64,000 nucleotides of DNA from positions 1,240,001 through 1,304,000 of the forward strand of contig JAXMCR010000002.1 of the NCBI GenBank assembly GCA_046349255.1, in the 5' to 3' direction. The position numbers and the translations under genes were made by a program. Origin of the DNA: DAIODI01 sp046349255 (GTDB lineage: Bacteria; Pseudomonadota; Alphaproteobacteria; Rhizobiales; Aestuariivirgaceae). Position 1 is the stretch's first letter. The number at the start of each line of letters is the position of its first letter. Below the pieces are notes generated by a model, which did not search any database, was not told where the DNA came from, and was given only the letters and a program-made list of their open reading frames with translations. This document shows, one piece after another, positions 51,134-60,660 of the stretch.

Positions 51134-52206
51134 ACCTGCCCCTGCGACGGCGGCACGGCCGCCTGCTTCGGCTGAGCCTTCCCGACCACGGGCTTGGTCT
51201 TCTGCGTGGTGGCGGGGGCGGTGGTGGATTTTGCGCTCGTTGCCGACGGAGACGTGCCTGCCGGCGGCGTGCCCGCCTGAACCTTCGGCGCGGAGCGCTT
51301 CTTCTCCGGAATCTTGTCCGACGTGCAGTGATCAACGATCTCCGGCGTGCCCATCGCGAGGAGGTCGCTGATGGTCGCGAAGGAGTAGCCCTTCCTCTTC
51401 AGCCCCTCGATCACCGCCGGCAGCGCTTCGGCGGTGTGATGGCCGCGTCCGTTCGCGTGCATGATGATGATCGACCCGGGCTTTGCCTTCGCCAGCACCA
51501 CCTGCTCGATCGCCTTGGCCTGCTGGTTCGGGTCGGGGTCGCCGGTCACCACGTCCCACTCGATGGCGAGAAGGCCGTTGTCGTTGACGAAATCGAGCGC
51601 GCGCTTGTCGCAGATGCCTGCCGGAAACCGGAACAGCGTCGGCGCGGATGCGTCCGCCTTCGGGCACATCTTCTTCACGTCGGCGAGCACCGCGGCGGCC
51701 TGACCTTGCGGAGCGAGCACCTGCGTCGCGAGCGTCACCTGGTCGACCCCGGTCAGGAGCTTGTGGCTCCAGGAGTGGTTCCCGACCTCGAACAGCGGAT
51801 CGGCCTCGAGCTGGCGGGCACGCTCGGGATGGGTCGCAAGCCAGTGGCCGCCGGCGAAGAACGTCGCGGCGACCTTCTCGCGGCGCAGCGTGTCGACGAT
51901 CGCGCCGTCGTAGCCTGCAATCTCGGCGGAGGTCTCGCAGAGGTCGAACGTCAAAGCCACGACCTTCTTGCCGGCTGGAAGCGACACGCGGCGCACGACG
52001 CCGCGCAGCGTCGGTTCGACAGGCTTCGAGAAGTGGTAGGCCGGAACCTTCACCACCTTCTGGCTTACCGGCCGGGGCACCTCCTCGCCCGGTTTCGCAG
52101 CCAGGTCCGCTGCCGGAAAGCAGGCAGGCGCCTCTGCCGCTTGCGCCGTCGATGCGGCGGCGGCCAGAAGCAGCAGGGAAAGGGTTGCGCGGCGTAGGCG
52201 ACTCAT
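51121..52206 (-). CDS. Polysaccharide deacetylase (NodB domain)
   Basis: 361 residues with signal peptide (SLLLLAAAASTAQA). NodB motifs: VALTFDLCET (motif 1; the second Asp of TFDD is Leu, as in one known subgroup), EVGNHSWSHKLL (motif 2, zinc His pair), RFPAGICD (motif 3), EWDVVTGDPDP (motif 4) and IIIMHANGRGHHT (motif 5). The C-terminal 85 residues are Lys/Pro/Thr-rich and disordered. It would remove N- or O-acetyl groups from an envelope polysaccharide. The 3' end overlaps the extensin-like gene. Confidence 0.9.
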   Translation of the reverse strand: MSRLRRATLSLLLLAAAASTAQAAEAPACFPAADLAAKPGEEVPRPVSQKVVKVPAYHFSKPVEPTLRGVVRRVSLPAGKKVVALTFDLCETSAEIAGYDGAIVDTLRREKVAATFFAGGHWLATHPERARQLEADPLFEVGNHSWSHKLLTGVDQVTLATQVLAPQGQAAAVLADVKKMCPKADASAPTLFRFPAGICDKRALDFVNDNGLLAIEWDVVTGDPDPNQQAKAIEQVVLAKAKPGSIIIMHANGRGHHTAEALPAVIEGLKRKGYSFATISDLLAMGTPEIVDHCTSDKIPEKKRSAPKVQAGTPPAGTSPSATSAKSTTAPATTQKTKPVVGKAQPKQAAVPPSQGQVQPQ

Positions 52207-52288
52207 CCGATCTAGGCTTTAGTGTTGCCCTCTACGATGCCGAATACTATGCCGCCGCCGAAATGCCACGAGGACGAAAGGTAGCAGC

Positions 52289-52678
52289 GTGAGATCGATC
52301 GTCGCCAGCGCGCTTGCCGCATCGCTCCTCGCCGCGCCCGGCGTGGCCGCTGCCGAGTTGGCGAGCCTTGCCGGTTCCGAATGGGGGTTCCACGACCTGA
52401 AGGACGTGTATGTCCAGTTCCGCTCCGACGGGAAGGTCAGGGGCTTTGCGGGCTGCAACCGGTTCATGGGCGCGTACGCGGAAGGCAAGGGCGCGCTGCG
52501 GATCGGCCCGCTCGCGACGACGCGCATGATGTGCAAGCCATCCGCCATGCAGGTCGAACAGCACATCCTGAAGATCCTCGCCGAGACGCGCCAGGTGAAG
52601 GCGACGCACCTCGTGCTGACGCTCGAAGATGACGCGGGCCGCGTGCTCGCCACGCTCGAACGGCGCGACTTCGACTGA
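52289..52678 (+). CDS. META domain (HslJ-like) exported protein
   Basis: 129 residues with a signal peptide ending AAA near residue 22. The META core is GSEWGF.....VYVQFRSDGKVRGFAGCNRFMGAY, then LRIGPLATTRMMCKPSAMQVE. E. coli HslJ is linked to novobiocin resistance; the function here is unknown. Eleven bases before the DjlA-like gene and divergent from the deacetylase gene. Confidence 0.88.
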   Translation: MRSIVASALAASLLAAPGVAAAELASLAGSEWGFHDLKDVYVQFRSDGKVRGFAGCNRFMGAYAEGKGALRIGPLATTRMMCKPSAMQVEQHILKILAETRQVKATHLVLTLEDDAGRVLATLERRDFD

Positions 52679-52689
52679 GGCCGAGGACC

Positions 52690-53382
52690 ATGTCGATCTG
52701 GCAGACCATGTCGAAGACGATCGCCGATTTCGGCGGTGACGTTGCCGACGCGTTGCGCAAGCTGACGGGCGTTGGCCAAAACCCCGACGATCCGGAAACG
52801 TCCGTCGCGTTCACCATCGCCGTCGTTGCGCTCGGCGCGAAGATGGCGAAGGCCGACGGCGCGGTGACGGAGCGGGAGATCGCGGCCTTTCGCGAGGTGT
52901 TCCAGGTCCCGCCGTCGGAAGCGAAGAACCTCGCCTACGTGTTCAACCAAGCGAAGGGGAGCATCGCCGGCTACGAGGAATACGCCCACGACGTCGTGCG
53001 GCTGTTCGGCGACCGCAAGGAAGTGCTGGAGGACCTGCTCGACGGCCTGTTCCACATCGCCAAGGCGGACGGGTCGATCGGCGAGAAGGAGCTTGCCTAT
53101 CTCCAGAACGTCGCGACAATCTTCGGCCTCGGCCAGCGGTTCCCGTGCATCAAGGCGCGCCATCTGCGCGCGCCGTCCGACGATCCTTATGAAATTCTCG
53201 GCGTCGATCCCTGCATCGGCACCGAGGAACTCAAGCGCGCCTATCGCGAAATGGTGAAGGCGAACCATCCCGACCGGCACATCGCGGCGGGCGTCCCGCC
53301 CGAGATGGTGGACATCGCCAATCGCCGGCTCGCCGCGATCAACGCCGCCTACGAGCAGATCGCCAAGGCGCGGGCGCTGTGA
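52690..53382 (+). CDS. TerB-DnaJ co-chaperone (DjlA-like)
   Basis: 230 residues. A TerB-like helical domain (about 40-150, KMAKADGAVTEREIAAFREVF and HIAKADGSIGEKELAYL) is followed by a C-terminal J domain (165-230) DPYEILGVDP..GTEELKRAYREMVKANHPDRH, with the HPD motif intact. It should stimulate DnaK. E. coli DjlA has a membrane anchor, which is absent here. Overlaps the amidase gene (GTGA). Confidence 0.92.
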   Translation: MSIWQTMSKTIADFGGDVADALRKLTGVGQNPDDPETSVAFTIAVVALGAKMAKADGAVTEREIAAFREVFQVPPSEAKNLAYVFNQAKGSIAGYEEYAHDVVRLFGDRKEVLEDLLDGLFHIAKADGSIGEKELAYLQNVATIFGLGQRFPCIKARHLRAPSDDPYEILGVDPCIGTEELKRAYREMVKANHPDRHIAAGVPPEMVDIANRRLAAINAAYEQIAKARAL

Positions 53383-54119
53383 GTTCCACGCGCCTGCCGC
53401 ATGCGGAGCGTGCCGCCGCGAACCGCGAGGCGCGGCGCGGTGGCGACCACGTCGACCTCCTGATCCTGCATTACACCGGCATGGTCTCGGCGCAGGCGGC
53501 CGTCGACTGGCTGTGCACTGCGGAGTCGGGCGTCTCCTGCCACTACCTCGTCGACGAGCATGGCGGCATCGTCCAGATGGTCGACGAACGCGAACGCGCC
53601 TGGCACGCCGGCGTCTCGTACTGGAAGGGCGAGAGCGACATCAACTCGCGCTCGATCGGCATCGAGATCCACAATCCCGGCCACACACTCGGCTATGCAC
53701 GCTTCCCGCGGCCGCAGGTCGAGGCGGTGATCGCGCTCTGCCGCGACATCACCGAGCGCCATCGCATCCGTCCGGAGTCCGTGCTCGCCCATTCGGACGT
53801 GGCGCCGGGTCGCAAGATCGACCCCGGCGAACAGTTTCCGTGGCGGACGCTCGCGCGCCACGGCGTCGGAAGATGGATCGCCCCGACACCGATCCGCAGC
53901 CAAGCCCGTCCAATAACCGTCACCGAAGCGGAGATACGCACGATGCTCACGGCCTACGGCTACGGGATCGACGTGCGCGGGGCCGGCCAGCCCTCGCTCA
54001 CCGCGGTGCTAGACGCCTTCCAGCGGCACTTCCGCCAGGCCCGCGTCGACGGGGTGGCGGACGCCTCCACCGTCTCGACCTTGCGCAGGCTGCTTGCCAG
54101 CGTTTCCGGCGAAGCTTGA
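53379..54119 (+). CDS. AmpD-like N-acetylmuramoyl-L-alanine amidase
   Basis: 246 residues with a GTG start in a GTGA overlap. Amidase_2 domain: LLILHYTGM (zinc His), SCHYLVDEHG, ERAWHAGVSYWKG, SIGIEIHNPGH and LAHSDVAPGRKIDPGEQFPW (zinc His and catalytic Lys/Asp region). The C-terminal 80 residues contain a peptidoglycan-binding-like helical domain. It cleaves anhydro-muropeptides in cell-wall recycling. No signal peptide, so cytoplasmic like AmpD. Directly upstream of rnpB. Confidence 0.92.
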   Translation: MSSTRLPHAERAAANREARRGGDHVDLLILHYTGMVSAQAAVDWLCTAESGVSCHYLVDEHGGIVQMVDERERAWHAGVSYWKGESDINSRSIGIEIHNPGHTLGYARFPRPQVEAVIALCRDITERHRIRPESVLAHSDVAPGRKIDPGEQFPWRTLARHGVGRWIAPTPIRSQARPITVTEAEIRTMLTAYGYGIDVRGAGQPSLTAVLDAFQRHFRQARVDGVADASTVSTLRRLLASVSGEA

Positions 54120-54149
54120 CGGCGACCGGGTCGCCACCCTACGTAGTGC

Positions 54150-54540
54150 CAGTCCAGCTGGCCGGATGGCCGCCGCCGCGAGATCCGAAAGGATGCGGGG
54201 GAGGAAAGTCCGGGCTCCATGGAAACACGGTGCCGGATAACATCCGGCGGGGGCGACCCCAGGGACAGTGCCACAGAGAACAGACCGCTCCGGTTCAACC
54301 GGAGCAAGGGTGAAACGGTGCGGTAAGAGCGCACCGCCCGGCCGGCAACGGTCCGGGGCACGGAAAACCCCACCGGGAGCAAGACCGAATAGGGGCGGCG
54401 GGGCCGGCAACGGCCCGATCAGTTTCCGGATGGCCGCCCGGGTAGGTTGCGCGAGGCCTGCGGCGACGCAGGTCCCAGATGAATGGCCATCCCGCCCGGC
54501 GACGGGCGGACAGAACCCGGCTTACAGGCCAGCTGGACGC
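54150..54540 (+). ncRNA. rnpB: RNase P RNA (class A)
   Basis: About 390 bases. The 12-bp P1 stem joins GTCCAGCTGGCC (54152-54163) and GGCCAGCTGGAC (54527-54538). The universally conserved GAGGAAAGTCCGGGCTCC segment near the 5' end and the ACAGAACCCGGCTTACAGGCC-type segment at the 3' end (54520-54530) are present. This is the catalytic subunit that matures tRNA 5' ends. A T-run (54558-54562) follows the 3' end. It lies between the amidase gene and rsmH. Confidence 0.95.
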
Positions 54541-54690
54541 CTTGCTGCCGAGGTCGGTTTTTCTGAGGTGGACCGCCGGTTCGCAACGGTTTGTTAATCA
54601 CGACCGAGTCATGGTCGAACGGTCCCGTTAACCGCTCCTTAGCCACGTTTTCCGGCCCGGAGCCTGAGATTTTCGAAGTCCCTGGCGCGA

Positions 54691-55695
54691 ATGTCCGTAG
54701 ACGAACCTCTGCACCGGCCGGTGATGCTGCGCGACGTGATGGAGGTTCTCTCCCCGATCGCCGGCGGCACCTTCGTCGACGGCACCTTCGGCGCCGGCGG
54801 ATACACCCGCGCACTGCTCGACGCCGGCGCTGCGCGGGTCGTCGCGATCGACCGCGACCCGACCGCGATCGCGCGGGGGCAGTCACTGTCCGGCGCCTAT
54901 GGCGAACGCCTGTCGCTTGTCGAAGGGCGGTTCTCCGAGATGGAGGCCATCCTCGGGAGGGCGGGTATTGCCGGCGTCGACGGCGTGACGCTCGACGTTG
55001 GATTCTCCTCGATGCAGATCGATGATGCTGCGCGCGGCTTCTCCTTCGCCAAGGACGGCCCGCTCGACATGCGCATGGGGACGACCGGTCCGACCGCGGC
55101 GGACTACGTGAACACGCTTCCCGAAGCGACGCTCTCGCGCGTGCTGTTCGTGCTGGGCGAAGAGCGCAAGGCGAACGCGATTGCCCGCGCGATCGTGCGT
55201 GCCCGGACGATCAAGCCGTTCGAGCGCACCGGCGAACTCGCCGCGGTGGTCGAGCGCGTGCTGCCGAAGAAGCCGGGCGAGCGCATCCATCCGGCGACCC
55301 GCACCTTCCAGGCGCTGCGCATCCTGGTGAACGCCGAGCTCGTCGAACTCGCGCATGGGCTCGCCGCTGCGGAGCGCGTCCTCCTCGCCGGCGGCCGGCT
55401 GGCGGTCGTGACGTTTCATTCGCTCGAGGACCGGTTCGTGAAGCAGTTCCTGGCGAAGCGCACCGGCAAGGTCGCCCGGCCCTCGCGCCACGCACCCGTT
55501 GTCGACAGCGGACCCGCGCCGAGCTTTGCGGACCTGCTGCCAGGCGGGCGCACGCCTTCGCCCATCGAGCTTGGCGAGAATCCACGTGCCCGCTCCGCGA
55601 GGCTGCGCGCCGGGGCGCGCACGGCGGCGCCGGCGTTCCCGTTCGTCGCGGCCGATTTCGGCGATCCCCTGACGGTGAGCGAGGCCGCCGCCTGA
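54691..55695 (+). CDS. rsmH: 16S rRNA (cytosine1402-N4)-methyltransferase
   Basis: 334 residues. The family N-terminus LHRPVMLRDVMEVLSP precedes the SAM site FVDGTFGAGGYTRALLDAG; DGVTLDVGFSSMQIDDAARGFSF and VTFHSLEDRFVKQF are diagnostic for RsmH (MraW). First gene of the dcw cluster here; mraZ, which usually precedes it, is absent: only 150 bases separate it from rnpB. Stop and next ATG overlap by one base. Confidence 0.97.
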   Translation: MSVDEPLHRPVMLRDVMEVLSPIAGGTFVDGTFGAGGYTRALLDAGAARVVAIDRDPTAIARGQSLSGAYGERLSLVEGRFSEMEAILGRAGIAGVDGVTLDVGFSSMQIDDAARGFSFAKDGPLDMRMGTTGPTAADYVNTLPEATLSRVLFVLGEERKANAIARAIVRARTIKPFERTGELAAVVERVLPKKPGERIHPATRTFQALRILVNAELVELAHGLAAAERVLLAGGRLAVVTFHSLEDRFVKQFLAKRTGKVARPSRHAPVVDSGPAPSFADLLPGGRTPSPIELGENPRARSARLRAGARTAAPAFPFVAADFGDPLTVSEAAA

Positions 55696-56045
55696 TGCAC
55701 AGAATCCTGAACGGCATCCTGATCCTCTGCCTCCTCGGCGCGGCGTTCGTGATGTACACGCTCGAGCACGACACGCGCCGCGGCGAGCGCCAGATCGCGA
55801 AGCTCAAGAACGAGATCCAGGACGAGCGCGAGCAGATCCGCCTGCTCACCGCCGAGTGGAGCAACCTGTCGCGGCCGCAGCGCCTCGAGCAGCTCGCGGC
55901 CGAGCATCTGAAGCTCCAGCCGCTCACGCCGCTCCAGTACGTGCTGCGCAAGGACATCGCGACGCGACTTCCCGACCAGCCGATCGAGATCGTTGGGCCG
56001 AAGCCGGACGATCCGATCGCCGACATGCTCAAGGTGCTCCAGTGA
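55695..56045 (+). CDS. ftsL: Cell division protein FtsL
   Basis: 116 residues: one N-terminal membrane helix (LNGILILCLLGAAFVMYTLEH) and a periplasmic coiled coil (ERQIAKLKNEIQDEREQIRLLTAEW, in parts) followed by LSRPQRLEQLAAEHL. Position between rsmH and ftsI confirms it. FtsL, with FtsB and FtsQ, activates FtsWI at the septum. Overlaps ftsI (GTGA). Confidence 0.93.
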   Translation: MHRILNGILILCLLGAAFVMYTLEHDTRRGERQIAKLKNEIQDEREQIRLLTAEWSNLSRPQRLEQLAAEHLKLQPLTPLQYVLRKDIATRLPDQPIEIVGPKPDDPIADMLKVLQ

Positions 56046-57757
56046 CCGCGACCGCTGCCCAGGCGACGCCGAAACCGGCCGCGAACCTCCGCGGTCAGAA
56101 GCGTCTGCGGCTCATCATGGGCTGCTTCCTCGTCGCGTTCGCGGCGATCACGGCGAAGCTCGGCTATATCTCGCTGATCGACCGCGGGCCGCCTTCGACG
56201 CCCGTCGCAGCAGACGACTTCAAGATCCCGCGTCCCGACATCGTCGACCGCAACGGCGAGGTCTTGGCGACCGACATTCAGGTCGCCTCGCTCTACGCCG
56301 AGCCGAACAAGATCATCGACATCGACGAGGCGGTCGAGCAGCTTACCGCAAACGTGCAGGGGCTCGACGCGACGACGCTTCGCCGCAAGCTCTCGATGGA
56401 CCGCGGCTTCATCTGGCTGAAGCGCCAGGTGAGCCCCGACGAACAGCAGCGCGTGCACGACCTCGGCATCCCGGGCGTCGGCTTCCGCACCGAGCCCTTG
56501 CGTGTCTATCCCAAGGGCCGGCTGGCCTCGCATATCCTCGGCTACGTCGACGTCGACTCGCGCGGGCTCGCGGGCATCGAAAAGTATCTCGACGACAAGG
56601 GCGCGATCTACGCGGCCTCGCTCGCCGACCCTGCGACGCGCAGCGCCTACCCGGCGCAACTCTCGATCGACGTGCGCGTGCAGCACGCCGTCGAGGAGGA
56701 AGTGCAGAAGGCGATCGTCAAGTACAAGGCGAAGGCAGGCGGCGGCGTCGTGCTCGACGCCAATACGGGCGAGGTGGTGGCGCTCGCCTCGTTCCCGGAC
56801 TTCAACCCGAACCAGCCCATCGACGCGCAGAAGCCCGACCACGGCAACCGCATGTCGGGCCTCGTGTTCGAGCTCGGCTCCGTCGTCAAGGCCGTGACGT
56901 TCGCGATGGCGCTCGATGCCGGCGTCTGCAACCTGCAGAGCAGCTACGACGCGCGTTATCCGCTGATCGTCGGCCGCGCCCGCATCAGCGACTACCACGC
57001 CCAGCGCCGCGTGCTGACGGTGCCGGAAATCTTCATGTATTCCTCGAACATCGGCACCGCGAAGATGGCGCTCGACGTCGGCCTCGAAGGTCATCAGGCG
57101 TTCCTGCGCAAGGTCGGTTTCATGGATCGCCTGCGCACCGAGCTTCCGGAAGCCGCGCGCCCGCTCCTGCCGCACCGCTGGTCGAAAATCTCGACCGTCA
57201 CCGCCGCCTTCGGCCACGGCATCGCGGTGCAGCCGCTGCAGGGCGCCTCCGTGACCGCCGCGCTGCTCAACGGCGGCAAGCTCATCCCGCCGACGCTGCT
57301 GAAGCGCGACCAGCAGACGGCCGACGAACTTGCCGTGCAAGTGATCAAGCCGCAGACGAGCGAGATGATGCGCTATCTCTTCCGGCTCAACGTCGAGAAG
57401 GGCACCGCGACGAAGACGGACATCCCCGGCTTCCTGATCGGCGGCAAAACCGGTACGGCCGAGAAGGTGGTCGCCGGACGCTACGTGAAGAATCGCCTGC
57501 TCACGTCCTTCATTGGCGCGTTTCCGATGGATCATCCGCGCTACGTCGTGCTGATCATGCTCGACGAGCCGCAGCCGCTGCCGGAGACGTATGGGTTTGC
57601 GACCGCCGGCTGGAACGCGGTGCCGACCGCGTCGAAGGTGCTGGCGCGTCTCGCGGCGATCTTCGACCTTGAACCGCACCTGACCGAAGCCGACATCGAG
57701 AAGCTGACGAAGGCGGAGAACAAGAAGCAGGCAGCCGCGGTGCTGGACGACAACTGA
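56042..57757 (+). CDS. ftsI: Peptidoglycan D,D-transpeptidase FtsI (PBP3)
   Basis: 571 residues from GTG 56042. One membrane helix (LRLIMGCFLVAFAAITAKLGYI), a dimerisation domain (PRPDIVDRNGEVLATD), then the transpeptidase: FELGSVVKAVT (S-x-x-K nucleophile), YSSNIGTAKMA (S-x-N) and GGKTGTAEK (K-T-G). It crosslinks septal peptidoglycan. The order rsmH-ftsL-ftsI is standard. Confidence 0.96.
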   Translation: MTATAAQATPKPAANLRGQKRLRLIMGCFLVAFAAITAKLGYISLIDRGPPSTPVAADDFKIPRPDIVDRNGEVLATDIQVASLYAEPNKIIDIDEAVEQLTANVQGLDATTLRRKLSMDRGFIWLKRQVSPDEQQRVHDLGIPGVGFRTEPLRVYPKGRLASHILGYVDVDSRGLAGIEKYLDDKGAIYAASLADPATRSAYPAQLSIDVRVQHAVEEEVQKAIVKYKAKAGGGVVLDANTGEVVALASFPDFNPNQPIDAQKPDHGNRMSGLVFELGSVVKAVTFAMALDAGVCNLQSSYDARYPLIVGRARISDYHAQRRVLTVPEIFMYSSNIGTAKMALDVGLEGHQAFLRKVGFMDRLRTELPEAARPLLPHRWSKISTVTAAFGHGIAVQPLQGASVTAALLNGGKLIPPTLLKRDQQTADELAVQVIKPQTSEMMRYLFRLNVEKGTATKTDIPGFLIGGKTGTAEKVVAGRYVKNRLLTSFIGAFPMDHPRYVVLIMLDEPQPLPETYGFATAGWNAVPTASKVLARLAAIFDLEPHLTEADIEKLTKAENKKQAAAVLDDN

Positions 57758-59226
57758 TGCAGTGGAAGCTTCATACCCTGCTCGACGGACTCGTGCGCGA
57801 GACGCCGCCCGACGCGGCGTCCCTTCTCGTGAACGGGATCACCGCCGACAGCCGCGACGTGAAGCCCGGCCATCTCTTCTTTGCGCTCGGCGGCGTGAAG
57901 CTCGACGGTGCAGCGTTTGCAGACAGTGCGGTTGCGAACGGCGCGGTAGCGATCGTCGCCGATCCTGCCGCTCGTCTGCCGCCGCTCAAGGTTCCGGTGT
58001 TGCGCGCGGATGCGCCGCGCCGGGTGCTGGCGCTGGCCGCTGCGCGCTTCTACGCTCTCCAGCCGCCGATCGCGGTCGCCGTCACGGGGACGAACGGCAA
58101 GACCTCCGTCGTCTCGTTCGTGCGCCAGATCTGGGAACGGATGGCGTTCGCGGCGGCGAGCATCGGCACGGTGGGCGTCGTCGGTCCGACCGGCGCCGTC
58201 AACGCGTCGCACACGACACCCGATCCCGTGACGCTACACGCGCTGCTCGCGGAGCTCGCGGAAGAGGGGGTCACGCACTTCGCCATGGAAGCCTCGAGCC
58301 ACGGCCTCGCGCAGCATCGCATGGACGGCGTGCGCCTCGCGGCGGCGGGCTTCACCAACATCACCCGCGATCATCTCGATTATCACGCGTCGTTCGATGA
58401 GTACCTCGGCGCAAAACTACGCCTGTTCCGGGATCTCCTGCCGCAGGGCGCGCCGGCCGTGGTGAACGCCGACGGTGCGGGCGCTGCGGACGTGCTCAAG
58501 GCGGCGAAGGCGCACGGCGAGCGTCTGCTGACCACCGGCCATGCAGGCACCTTTCTCACGATCGCGAGCCAGCGGCGCGAAGGCTTCGGCCAGCAACTGA
58601 CGATCGTTTCGCCGCACGGCAGCCACCAGGTCTGCCTGCCGCTGGCCGGCGATTTCCAGGCGTCGAACGCGCTTGTCGCCGCGGGGCTCGTGATCGCGGC
58701 GGGCGGCGAGGTCGAACTCACCATGCGCGCGCTCGAAAGCCTGAAAGGCGCGAGCGGCCGGCTCGAACTCGTCGCGCGCGCCGATTCGGGTGCTCCCGTG
58801 TTCGTCGACTACGCGCACACGCCGGATGCGCTCGAAACCGTGCTCAAGACACTCCGCCCGTACACGGAGCGAAAGCTCGCGGTCGTGTTCGGCTGCGGCG
58901 GCGACCGCGATCGCGGCAAGCGCCCGCAGATGGGGGCGATTGCCGCGAAATTCGCCGACGTCGCCTACGTGACGGACGACAATCCGCGCACGGAGGACCC
59001 TGCCGCCATCCGGGCAGCGGTGATGGCCGCGTGTCCCGGCGGGATCGAGGTCGGCAATCGCGAGGAGGCGATCCGGCTGGCCGTGGGCAAGCTCCATCCG
59101 GGAGACGTCCTCCTGGTTGCAGGCAAAGGCCACGAAACAGGCCAGATTGTCGGGAAGGAAGTGCTGCCGTTCAGCGATCAGGATGTCGTGCGCAAGGCGG
59201 CATCGGAGGGGACCGCGAATGGCTGA
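57757..59226 (+). CDS. murE: UDP-MurNAc-tripeptide synthetase MurE
   Basis: 489 residues. ATP site VTGTNGKTSVVSF, carbamoyl-Lys/His region SSHGLAQHRMDGV, and the DNPR motif (TDDNPRTEDPAAIR), which marks meso-diaminopimelate as the added residue. It acts after MurD in the cytoplasm. Start overlaps the ftsI stop by one base; its own end overlaps murF by eight bases. Confidence 0.97.
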   Translation: MQWKLHTLLDGLVRETPPDAASLLVNGITADSRDVKPGHLFFALGGVKLDGAAFADSAVANGAVAIVADPAARLPPLKVPVLRADAPRRVLALAAARFYALQPPIAVAVTGTNGKTSVVSFVRQIWERMAFAAASIGTVGVVGPTGAVNASHTTPDPVTLHALLAELAEEGVTHFAMEASSHGLAQHRMDGVRLAAAGFTNITRDHLDYHASFDEYLGAKLRLFRDLLPQGAPAVVNADGAGAADVLKAAKAHGERLLTTGHAGTFLTIASQRREGFGQQLTIVSPHGSHQVCLPLAGDFQASNALVAAGLVIAAGGEVELTMRALESLKGASGRLELVARADSGAPVFVDYAHTPDALETVLKTLRPYTERKLAVVFGCGGDRDRGKRPQMGAIAAKFADVAYVTDDNPRTEDPAAIRAAVMAACPGGIEVGNREEAIRLAVGKLHPGDVLLVAGKGHETGQIVGKEVLPFSDQDVVRKAASEGTANG

Positions 59227-60643
59227 TGCCGCGCTCTGGACGATCGAGGAACTCGTTACCGCGACCGGCGGCCGGCTCGAGGGCAAGCCTTCTTCCGACG
59301 TCCGCGGACTGTCGATCGACACCCGCACGCTCGAACCGGGCGATGCATTCGTGGCGATCCGCGGCGATGCCCGGGACGGCCACGATTTCGCCACGCAGGC
59401 GCTGGGCGCCGGCGCCGCGCTCGCGATCGTGTCTCGCATCACGGACGACATGCGCCGGGCCGGCGCCTGCCTCGTCGTCGATGAGCCGCTCGCGGCGCTC
59501 ACCCGGATGGCCGAGGCAGCGCGTGCGCGCTCGCAGGCGCAGATCGTCGCCGTGACGGGCAGCGTCGGCAAGACCTCGACGAAGGAAGCGCTGCGCGCCG
59601 CCCTGTCGACGGACGGGGCGACGCACGCGTCGGCTGCGTCCTACAACAACCACTGGGGCGTGCCGCTGTCACTCGCTAGGATGCCGCGCGACACGGCGTA
59701 TGGCGTGTTCGAGATCGGCATGAACCATGCAGGCGAGATCACGCCGCTCACCCGGCTCGTGAGGCCGCACGTCGCGATCGTCACGGGGATTGCGGAGAGC
59801 CACCTCGGTCACTTCAATTCGCTCGACGGGATCGCCGATGCGAAGGCGGAGATCTTTCTCGGCGTCGAGCCCGACGGCGCGGCCATCATCAACGCCGAGT
59901 CGCCCTACTTCCACCGCCTGACCGCCGCCGCGGAACTTGCCGGCGTCCATCATGTCTTTGGGTTCGGCGAGCGCGCGGACGCGGAATTCCAGCTCGTCAC
60001 CGCGCGGCTGCGACCCGAATGCTCGTGCGTGACGGCGAACATTCTCGGAGACGACGTTGTCTACAAGATCGGCGCGCCCGGCCGCCACCTCGTGATGAAC
60101 AGCCTTGCAGTTCTCGGCGCCGTGAAGCTCGTCGGCGCGGATCTCGCGCGTGCCGCGCTGGCGCTGGCAGAACTTTCACCGCCGAAAGGTCGTGGTGTTC
60201 GGCATGCCATCGCGCTCGGCAAGGGGCACGTGACGCTGATCGACGAGAGCTACAACGCAAACCCCGCGTCGATGCGTGCCGCGCTTGCCGTGCTGGCGCA
60301 GACCGAGCCGGGCTTTCGCGGCCGGCGCATCGCCGTGTTGGGCGACATGCTCGAACTCGGCAGGGAATCGGGCGACCTGCACGCAGGCCTTGCCCCGGCC
60401 ATTGCAGCCTCCCGCGTCGATCTCGTCTTCGCATGCGGGACCGACATGGCGAGATTGTGGGACGCCTTGCCGGGCGAGCGACGCGGCGCGTACGCCGCGA
60501 CCTCGCAGGCGCTGGTGGAAGATCTGCGCGGCGCGCTCCGGGAAGGCGACGTCGTCATGGTCAAGGGATCGCTGGGGTCGAAGATGGGACTGATCGTGGA
60601 GGCGCTCAAGGCGATGTCGGCCGCGCACGCCGAGGCGTCGTAG
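59219..60643 (+). CDS. murF: UDP-MurNAc-tripeptide-D-Ala-D-Ala ligase MurF
   Basis: 474 residues from ATG 59219, within the end of murE. ATP site VAVTGSVGKTSTKEAL, then EIGMNHAGEI and NAESPYF; the C-terminal DESYNANPASM is typical. It adds D-Ala-D-Ala to complete the UDP-MurNAc-pentapeptide. Seventeen bases before mraY. Confidence 0.96.
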   Translation: MADAALWTIEELVTATGGRLEGKPSSDVRGLSIDTRTLEPGDAFVAIRGDARDGHDFATQALGAGAALAIVSRITDDMRRAGACLVVDEPLAALTRMAEAARARSQAQIVAVTGSVGKTSTKEALRAALSTDGATHASAASYNNHWGVPLSLARMPRDTAYGVFEIGMNHAGEITPLTRLVRPHVAIVTGIAESHLGHFNSLDGIADAKAEIFLGVEPDGAAIINAESPYFHRLTAAAELAGVHHVFGFGERADAEFQLVTARLRPECSCVTANILGDDVVYKIGAPGRHLVMNSLAVLGAVKLVGADLARAALALAELSPPKGRGVRHAIALGKGHVTLIDESYNANPASMRAALAVLAQTEPGFRGRRIAVLGDMLELGRESGDLHAGLAPAIAASRVDLVFACGTDMARLWDALPGERRGAYAATSQALVEDLRGALREGDVVMVKGSLGSKMGLIVEALKAMSAAHAEAS

Positions 60644-60660
60644 GGCGGGAAGGGGACGGC

